Assembly: GCF_963082655.1 (NCBI RefSeq)
Contig: NC_081553.1
Coordinates: 16,706,643 to 16,770,642 of the forward strand
DNA from: Stomoxys calcitrans
Taxonomy: Eukaryota > Arthropoda > Insecta > Diptera > Muscidae
Direction: 5' to 3'
Length of the DNA stretch: 64,000 nucleotides
Shown here piece by piece: positions 56,533 through 64,000 of this stretch; positions within the stretch are counted from its first letter, which is position 1, and each line of letters begins with the position of its first letter. The position numbers and the translations under genes were made by a program. The notes under the pieces were generated by a model. That model made no database searches. It saw only the letters and a program-made list of their open reading frames with translations, and was not told where the DNA came from.

Positions 56533-58230
56533 AAACAAGTAAATGGCATTAAAGGATACCCACCATCTCCGGTGAAAATTTAATAACGTAAGCACCCAAA
56601 TTCGGCACGGACATTGAGTGGTCTAATAAATAAAAGTCACTGTTCAATTTTGTAGAACAAAATATTGTTCATTTTGGCAGCTATATCCAAATATAAATCG
56701 ATCTGAACCATATTAAGGTCGGATTTTGGGAGACTCAAAGCAAATCATTGTTTAAAATTTCAGCGAAATCGGGTAATACGTAAAGCTTTTATGGGCTTCA
56801 GACCCCATGTCGGCAGATTGGTTTAGATGGCAGGAAAATCTAAAACTACTCACTGTTTCAAATTTCAGCGAAATTGGTTACAAAATAAAGGTTTTATGGA
56901 CTTCAGACCCTTTATCGGGAGATCGGTCTATATGGCAGCTATATTCAAATATGAACCGATCTGAACCATATTAAGGTCGAATATTGGGGGCTCGAAGCAA
57001 CTCATTGTTTCAAATTTTAGCGAAATCGGGGATTATATAAAGCTTTTATGGGCTTCAGACCCCTTATCGGCAGATCGGTCTATATGACAGTTATATCTAA
57101 ATATAGTCCGATCAAAACCATATTTGGGTCCTATGTTGGGAGGCCTAATACAACACACTCTTTCAAATTTCAACGAAATCGGTTACAAAATAAAGCTTTT
57201 ATGGACTTCAGACCCTTTATCGGGAGATCGGTCTATATGGCAGCTATATCTAAATATAGTTCGATCTGAACCATATTTAAGTCGGATGTTGGGAAGCCTA
57301 AAACTACTCACTGTTTCAAATTTCAGCGAAATCTGATAAAAAATAAAGCATTTATGGGTTTCAGACCCTTTACCTGGATCGGTCTATATTGCAGCTATAT
57401 CCAAATATAGTTCGATCTGAACCATATTTAGGTTTGATGTCAGGAGGCATAAAATAACTCACTCCTTAAAATTCCAGCAAAATTGGGTAATAAACAAAGC
57501 TTTTATGGGCTTCAGACCCTTTATCGGCAGATCGGTCTATATGGCAGTTATATGTAAATAAAGTCCGATCTGAACCATATTTGGGTCAGATGTCGGGAAG
57601 CCTTAAACTATTCACTGTGTTTAATTTCAGCGAAATCGGATAAAAAATAAAGTATTTATGGGCATTAGACCTTTTATTGGCAGATCGATTTATATAGCAG
57701 CTATATCCAAATATGGTCCGATTTGGCCCGTTCAAGAACTTAACCAGCGTGCATCAAAAATTCGTATCTGTGCCAAATTTCAGCTTAATAACTCAATTTT
57801 AGGAGGCTGTAGAGTAATTACAACAGCGGACGGATAGACGGACAGACACGTGGACATCGTTAAATCTTCTTAGAATTTACGACGATCCGAAATATATATA
57901 ATGAGTTGCCCAAAAAGTAATTGCGGATTTTTCATATAGTCGGCGTTGACAAATTTTTTCACAGCTTGAGACTCTGTAATTGCATTCTTTCTTCTGTCAA
58001 TTATCAGCTGTTACTTTTAGCTTGCTTTAGAATAAAAGTATAAAAAAAGTATATTTGATTAAAGTTCATTCTAAGTTTTATTAAAATTGCATTTACTTTC
58101 TTTTAAAAAATCCGCAATTACTTTTTGGGCAACCCAATACTTTGTAGGGTCGGAAATTGATATTTCGAAGTGTTGCAAACGGAATGACTAAAAGAATATA
58201 CCCCCGTATCCTATGGTGGTGGGTATAATA
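56533..58230 (-). mobile_element. Tandem-core repeat, family B, split by a MITE
   Basis: The left end AACAAGTAAATGGCATTAAA has lost the hairpin but keeps ATACCCACCATC. About eight core units with TTATCGGGAGATCGGTCTAT follow. GACGGATAGACGGACAGACA precedes the MITE at 57901-58137. The right end is CCTATGGTGGTGGGTATAAT. Confidence 0.75.
57901..58137 (-). mobile_element. Mariner-derived MITE, 237 bp (copy 5)
   Basis: The ends ATGAGTTGCCCAAAAAGTAA and CTTTTTGGGCAACCCAA are flanked by TA (57899-57900, 58138-58139). It is reversed relative to copy 1 and inserted at AATATATATA of the family-B element, near its right end. Confidence 0.92.
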
Positions 58231-58490
58231 ACAATCGATATTTAGGCAAAAAAATTAAATATCGATAGTACCATCGATATTTTGCCAGCTCTAATCACTA
58301 TGTTCTAACTGCTATTGGGTAGTATAACCCCATACTACGGTGTTGGTTGTTAAAAAAATTGGTAGCCAGCCATGCTGTACAGGATAGAGCTGGCAAACAA
58401 TCGATATTCGCAACATTCGATATTTTTAATGACAAATGTCGTTAGTATCGATACTATCGTTAATTTCCTATCACCTATTGAAAAAAAAGA
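58231..58490. mobile_element. Two hAT-type MITE end fragments
   Basis: A right end at 58243-58293 (TATCGATAGTACCATCGATA, TTTTGCCAGCTCTA) and a left end at 58386-58476 (TAGAGCTGGCAAACAATCGA, later TATCGATA at about 58446) lie between two family-B elements. Neither is a complete copy. Confidence 0.65.
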
Positions 58491-59863
58491 ACAAGTAAAA
58501 AAACTTTGGATACCCACCACCTCGGGTATATCTGTAAACCACCTTTCATCGGAATTCGGTGAAAATGTCATACCTTATGTCCCATAGCAGTTATATCAAA
58601 ATATGTAGCGATTTGGACCAAATACTAATAAGTACAGTAGACATATCTAAAAATAAACCGATCTGAACCATATACGACACGAAAAGCCTGACGTAAGTAA
58701 CTGTGTCAAATTTCAGTGAAATCGGATTATAAATGCGCCTTATATGTGACCAAGACTTTAAATCGAGATATCGGTCTACAAGGCAGCTATATCCAAATTT
58801 GGACCGATTTGGGCCAAGTTGCAGAAAAATATCGAAGAGCCTAACACAAAAAAACCCTAAATCGAGAGATCGGTCTATATGGCAGCTATATTCAAATCTG
58901 GACCGATCTGTGCGATATTGCAGAAGGGGCTTAACCTAACTCACTGTCCCAAATTTCGGCGAAATCGGACAAGAAATGCGCTTTTTATGGGTCCAAACCT
59001 TAAATCGAGAGATCGGACTATGTGGCAGCTATATTCAAATCTGGACCGATCTGGGCCAAATTGAAGAAGGACGTCGAAGAGCCTAACTAAACTCACTGTC
59101 TCAAATTTCAGCGGCATCGGATAATAAATGCGCTTTTCATGGCCCCAAAACCTAAAACCGAGATATCGGTCTATTTGGGAGCTATATCCAAATCTGAACC
59201 GATCTGTGGGATATTGCAGAAGTATGTCAAGGGGCTTAACCTAACTCACTGTCCCAAATTTGGGCGAAATCGGACGAAACAATGCGCATTTTATGGTCCC
59301 AGAACCTTAAATCGAGAGTCGGTCTATATCTATTGGGTGGGCAACCCAATATATGGCAGTTATATCCAAATCTGGACCGATCATGTCCAAATTGAAGAAA
59401 AATTTCGAAGGGCCTAACACAACACACTGTCCCAAATTCCAGCAAAATCGGATAATAAATGTGGCTTTTATGGGCCTATAAGACCCTAAATCGGCGGATC
59501 GGTCCTTATGGCAGCTATATTCAAATTTAGACCGATCGGGACCAAATTAACGAAGAATGTCGAAGGGCATAACACAACTCACTGTCCCAAATTTCAGCAA
59601 AATCTGACAATAAATGGGGCTTTAAGGGCCTAAGACCCTAAATCGGCGGATCGGTCCGATATAGCCCATATTCGAACTTAACTTGCTTATGGACAAAAAA
59701 AAAAGAGTCTGTGCAAAGTTTCAGCTCATGGCTAGATCGTCCTAGATTTTTACGCTGATCAAAAATATATATACTTTATAGGTTCAGAAATTGATATTTC
59801 GGTGTGTTGCAAACGGATTGACAAAATAAATATAACCCCGTCCTTTGGTGGTGGGTATAAAAA
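58491..59863 (-). mobile_element. Tandem-core repeat, family B, near full length
   Basis: The left end ACAAGTAAAA has lost its hairpin but keeps GGATACCCACCACCTCGG. About seven units of roughly 140 bp carry GATCGGTCTATATGGCAGCT and TAACTCACTGTCCC. The right end is CCTTTGGTGGTGGGTATAAA. The GACG/GACA block has been deleted. A 17-bp mariner relic lies inside at 59333-59349. Confidence 0.77.
59333..59349. mobile_element. 17-bp mariner/MITE relic (two terminal-repeat tips)
   Basis: TTGGGTGGGCAACCCAA consists only of the outermost bases of the two mariner ends fused together. It is still flanked by TA on both sides (59331-59332, 59350-59351). Confidence 0.8.
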
Positions 59864-60378
59864 GCGAGATAAGTTGGGCTTGGTCGAAGCTAATAAACTC
59901 TCCACCTTCACACACTACGGATCTCATTTGTTAAGTTTTTTTCATGGATTGTCTTTATATGAAGAATTTAAAAAATTGGTTTAGTTTTTAGAGGTCATAG
60001 AAGAAATCATCGTGCAAAACTTCAACCAAGTCGGTTAAGAGTTGCTCCCCATAAAGGCTCCAGAAGTAAAATCGGAAGATGGGTTAACATTCGAGCTATA
60101 TCAGACTATGAACTGATTTGAACTAATTTTATTTTAAATGTTGGAGGCAATGGTAGAAATCTTCGTGCAGGCAAATCGGATAGGAATGCGTCGCCTAAAG
60201 GTTTAAGGAGAAAAATCGGGAGATTTTCCTGTTTGGGAGGTTGCGAAACGTAGTTGACAAAGATGTTTAGATGAGAGTTATTGTGCTAAGTATCAGCCAA
60301 ATCGGATAAGAATTGAGCTCTAAAGAGGCCCAAGAAGTCAAATTGAGAAATCGGTCAATTTGGACCATGTTAGATATG
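59864..60378 (-). mobile_element. Tandem-core repeat, diverged family A, right part missing
   Basis: GATAAGTTGGGCTTGGTCGA and CTCTCCACCTTCACACACTA, then three degenerate units with TCGGTTAAGAGTTGCTCC and CAAATCGGATAAGAATTG. It directly abuts the previous element. Confidence 0.55.
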
Positions 60379-60380
60379 TA

Positions 60381-60614
60381 TTGGGTTGCCCAAAAAGTAA
60401 TTGCGGATTTTTTAAAAGAAAGTAAATGCATTTTTAATAAAACTTAGAATGAACTTTAATCAAATATACTTTTTTTACACGTTTTTTCTAAAGCTAGCTA
60501 AAAGTAACAGCTGATAACTGACAGAAGAAAGAATGCAATTACAGAGTCACAAGCCGTTGAAAAAATTTGTCAACGCCGACTAAAAAATCCGCAATTACTT
60601 TTTGGGCAACCCAA
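60381..60614 (+). mobile_element. Mariner-derived MITE, 234 bp (copy 6)
   Basis: TTGGGTTGCCCAAAAAGTAA and CTTTTTGGGCAACCCAA with TA duplications (60379-60380, 60615-60616). Same orientation as copy 1; small interior deletions. Confidence 0.92.
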
Positions 60615-60883
60615 TATTTAAGCAAAATTTTTAGCGAACTGATGAAAATTTATTCGTTTAGACACTATATTTGGGTTATTTTATTTACCAGTCTAACGGA
60701 TTCGTTAGCAAAGAGGGTAAAAGAAGAAGAGGGGGTTTCTGCTTTGTCTTTCCCATACCGTAAAAAACTCGCGTTAAAGACTCAACCTGTTCGATGTATA
60801 CCAATTGGATTCACATTGATTGTTGCAACATTTTCGGGTTTTTCTGTTTTGATTCAGGCATTTGTTCGATCATTTTTTATACC

Positions 60884-62469
60884 CACCACCGTAGGATAGG
60901 GGGTATATTCATTTAGTCATTCCGTTTGCAACACATCGATACTTTCATTTCCGACCATACAAAGTATATATATTTCGGATCGTCGTAAAATTCTAAGACG
61001 ATTTTACGTCCGTGTGTCCGTCCGTCCGTCTGTTGTAATCACTATAGAGCCTTCAAAAATTGAGATGATGAGCTGAAATTTGGCACAGATACGTCTTTTT
61101 GATGCACGCTGGTTAAGTTCTTGAACGGGCCAAATCGGACCATATTTGGATATAGCTGCCATATAGACTGATTTTCCGATAAAGGGTCTAATGCCCATAA
61201 AAACTTTATTTTTTTCAGATCGGACTATATTTAGATATAGCTACCATATAGACTGATCTCCCGATGAAGGGTCTGAGGACCATAAAAGCTTTATTTATTA
61301 TCCGATTTTGCTGAATTTTGCAACAGTGGGTTATTTTAAGGCTCCCAATATCTGGCCTAGATATGGATTAGATCGGTCCATATTTAGATATAGCTGCCAT
61401 ATAGACCGATCTCCCGATAAAGAGTCTGATGCCCATAACAGCTTTATTTATTACCCGATTTCGCTGAAATTTAAAATAGTTGGTTATTTTAAGCCTCCCG
61501 AAATATTGTTCTGATCGGACTATATTTAGATATAGCTGCCATATAGACCGATAAATAAAAGCTTTATTTTTTATCCGATTTCGATGAAATTTGGAATAGT
61601 GCGCAGTTTTAAGCCTCCCAAGATTCGACCTAAATGTGGTTCAGATCGTACTATATTTAGATATGGCTGTCATATACACCGATCTGCCGATAAAGTAAAG
61701 CTTTATTTGTTACCCGATTTCGCTGAAACTTGATACAGTGGGTAGGTTTAGACCTCCCAACGTCCGATCTAAATATGGTTTTAGATCGGACTATATTTAG
61801 ATATGGCTGTCATGCCGATAAATATGACCTATCTGCCGATAAATTGTCTGAAGTCTTTTAAGGCTTTATGTATTACCCAATTTCGCTGAAATTTGAAACA
61901 GTGAGTAGGTAAAGACTTCCTTACATCCGACCTTAATATGGTTCAGATCGGACTATATTTAAATATAGCTGCCATGTAGACCGATGTGCCGATAAAGGGT
62001 CTGAAGCCCATAAAAGCTTTATTTATTACCCGATTTTGCTGAAATTTGAAACCTACTGTTAAGACCTCCCAGCATCCAACCTAAATATGGTTCAGATCGG
62101 ACTATATTTAGATAAAGCTACCATATAGACCGATCTCCCGATGAAGGGTCTGAAGACCATAAAAGCTTTATTTATTACCCGATTTCGCTGAAATTTGAAG
62201 CAGTGCGTTGCTTTAAGCCTCACGCTTTCCGACCTAAATATAGTTCAAATCGGTTTATAATTAGATATATCTGCCAAAAAGACTAATATTTTGTTCTACA
62301 AAATTGAATTGTGACATATATATTAGACCACTCAATGTCCGTACCGAATTTGGGTGCATAAGTTATTAATTTTTTACCGGATTGTGACGAAATGGAGTTT
62401 ATATATATACCCGATGTAGTGGGTATCCAAAGTTCGGCCCGGCCGAACTTAATGCCTTTTTACTTGTTT
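60884..62469 (+). mobile_element. Tandem-core repeat, family B, full length
   Basis: The left end is TTTTTTATACCCACCACCGT, followed by GTCCGTCCGTCCGTCTGTTG. About seven units carry TTAGATATAGCTGCCATATA and CCGATCTCCCGATAAAG. The right end is GTAGTGGGTATCCAAAG, hairpin TTCGGCCCGGCCGAA, TTAATGCC and TTTTTACTTGTTT. Confidence 0.8.
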
Positions 62470-62831
62470 CTATTTTGCTTTGTTTCTTTGTAACCTAAAA
62501 TTGGAATTAAAGGAAAAACGAAATATCGTTAGCAATTCAAACATGTTGTGTCTTTAACATTTGTCACTGGTCATCCCGTACTGGGTTGTAATGCCAACTC
62601 TTCTTCTTTTACCGTCTTTATTTGTTAAATTATGGATAAATAAAACGCTCTTCCCATTAAATGCGAAATAGAGCAAACTCTAAGGACGTTATCGATATCA
62701 AAAACATGATAAAGTCTCTTGCGTGGTATATTCATGTGTTGGAGTATTCATATGAAAACCACTTCTGGGAATCATTGGATATGGAATCAATTGCTGAATA
62801 GAAAGAATGGAGGTATATAAGGTATAACATT
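62470..62831. other. Intergenic, nothing recognised
   Basis: No supported gene or repeat. Confidence 0.5.
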
Positions 62832-63385
62832 ATTTTTATACTCACCGCCATAGGATGGGGTATATTAATCTAGTCATTCCGTTTACAACACCTGGAAATA
62901 TTGATCTTGGCCCCTTTATACATATGTATTCTTGAGCGTCTCGACATTCTGAGTAGAACTAGCCTTGTCCGTCCGTCTGTCGAAATCACGGTTAGCGTAA
63001 AGCTAACCCCTTAAAATTTTGCACAAACACTATATATTGATGTAGGTCATTGGGGATTGCAAATGGGCCATATCGGGTCGATCTTCCGATTTGAATTCTT
63101 GAGCCTCTGCAAGCCGCATTTTTTGTCCGATTTGGCTGAAACTTTACACAAAGTGTTCTGTTGTGATTTTCAACAACTGTGCCAAGTACGGTCCGAATCA
63201 GTCTATAACCTCATATAGATCCCATATAAACCGATCTCTCGTTTTGACTTCTTGAGCCCCTGGAAACCTCAATTTTCATCCGATTTGGCTGAAATTTTAT
63301 GTTATGCGTTTCAACAACTGTGTCAAGTACAATCCAAATCGGTCTATAACCAGATATAGCTTCTATATTTTTCTTCTATAACGTA
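62832..63385 (+). mobile_element. Tandem-core repeat, family A, 3' truncated
   Basis: The left end TTTTTATACTCACCGCCATA, the GTCCGTCCGTCTGTCG block and two to three core units with CATATAAACCGATCTCTCG. The hairpin end is missing. Confidence 0.68.
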
Positions 63386-63731
63386 CTGAAATGAACACGT
63401 TTGGTATCAACTTTTCTCTGGGTGTAGCTCCTACATAACGGTTTGGTACTAAGACCTGTAACAGATTGTTATTAAAAGCAATACCATTTCGGTAATTAGG
63501 CTAGTACCAAACGGTACTTATCACTCTATATTTCATCCACCATCATCTATTATCTAAAAAAACTAAACACGAAAAAGTGTCGCGAAAAACGAACATAGTA
63601 CCAGCCTTTAATTAGAAGGAATTTGGAAATTTGCCAATAATATCGATAGAAAAAAATAGGAATCGACATTTAGCCAAAAAATAAAATATCGATAGTGCCA
63701 TCGATATTTGCCAGCCCTAAAGCTGGAGTTA
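63386..63731. other. Intergenic with a hAT-type MITE end
   Basis: At about 63618-63720 ATATCGATAG..ATCGACATTTAGCC..TATCGATAGTGCCATCGATA then TTTGCCAGCCCTA is a right-end fragment of the 4349-4717 family. Otherwise nothing recognised. Confidence 0.55.
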
Positions 63732-63968
63732 TTGGGTTGCCCAAAAAGTACTTGCGGATTTTTCATATAGTCGGCGTTGACAAATTTGTTCACAGCTTGT
63801 GACTCTGTAATTGCATTCTTCCTTCTGTCAGCTATCAGCTGTTACTTTTAGCTTGCTTTAGAAAAAAAGTGTAAAAAAAGTATATTTTATTAAAGTTCAT
63901 TCTAAGTTTTACTAAAAATGCATTTACTTTCTTTTAAAAAATCCGCAATTACTTTTTGGGCAACCCAA
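63732..63968 (-). mobile_element. Mariner-derived MITE, 237 bp (copy 7)
   Basis: TTGGGTTGCCCAAAAAGTAC and CTTTTTGGGCAACCCAA with TA on both sides (63730-63731, 63969-63970). Reversed relative to copy 1. Confidence 0.93.
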
Positions 63969-64000
63969 TATATACCACGCGAAGCACTTATGCGTGCTTA

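Noticed and set aside
60567..60899. 110-codon plus-strand frame
   Set aside because: It begins inside MITE copy 6 and ends in the head of a family-B element; only the middle is unique.

Overview
The window looks like nuclear DNA of a higher fly. A muscid such as Stomoxys, Haematobia or Musca is the likeliest source; this is inferred from the repeat style and from a tetraspanin whose exons follow the fly gene Tsp97E. Introns are long, intergenic DNA is A+T-rich, and no bacterial gene structure is present. By summing my own intervals, repeats cover well over a third of the sequence. One non-autonomous repeat group alone covers about 20 kb.

One protein gene can be assembled with confidence. It is a minus-strand, four-exon tetraspanin of the TSPAN13/TSPAN31/Tsp97E type, with coding exons at 21228-21287, 13684-13851, 6041-6388 and 1177-1251. 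All junctions are phase 0 and the product is 216 residues. Its start lies about 0.4 kb from a cluster of ATCGAT sites that includes one TATCGATA (DRE-type) octamer. Its three introns hold LINE 3' ends, tRNA-derived SINEs, two large tandem-core repeats, a mariner fossil, a mariner MITE and a hAT-type MITE. About 3 kb on the far side of exon 1 are four identical tRNA-Lys(CUU) genes (24299-25753). Three lie head to tail in units of about 535 bp and the fourth is inverted.

From 27.5 kb to the end the window is mostly interspersed repeats. The dominant group (here families A, B and D) has a subterminal inverted repeat (TATACCC..CACCAT / ATGGTG..GGGTATA), a GACG/GACA stretch, a tandem core built on TATATGGCAGCTATAT, and a terminal hairpin (TTCGGCC/GGCCGAA). 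That layout fits Helentron-associated elements of the DINE-1/INE-1 kind, an assignment I infer. A 963-bp cecropia-type mariner with a broken transposase (33609-34571) shares its ends with seven MITEs of about 225-237 bp spread over the window. Two of the mariner-family insertions hit the same TA of the A/B core motif.

I did not find a convincing new multi-gene system. The points most worth following are the hAT MITE that carries TATCGATA sites, repeated use of one TA by the mariner family, the 17-bp mariner relic, the tandem tRNA-Lys units, a 38-bp-arm hairpin at 48.9 kb, and one orphan 128-codon reading frame at 55.6 kb.
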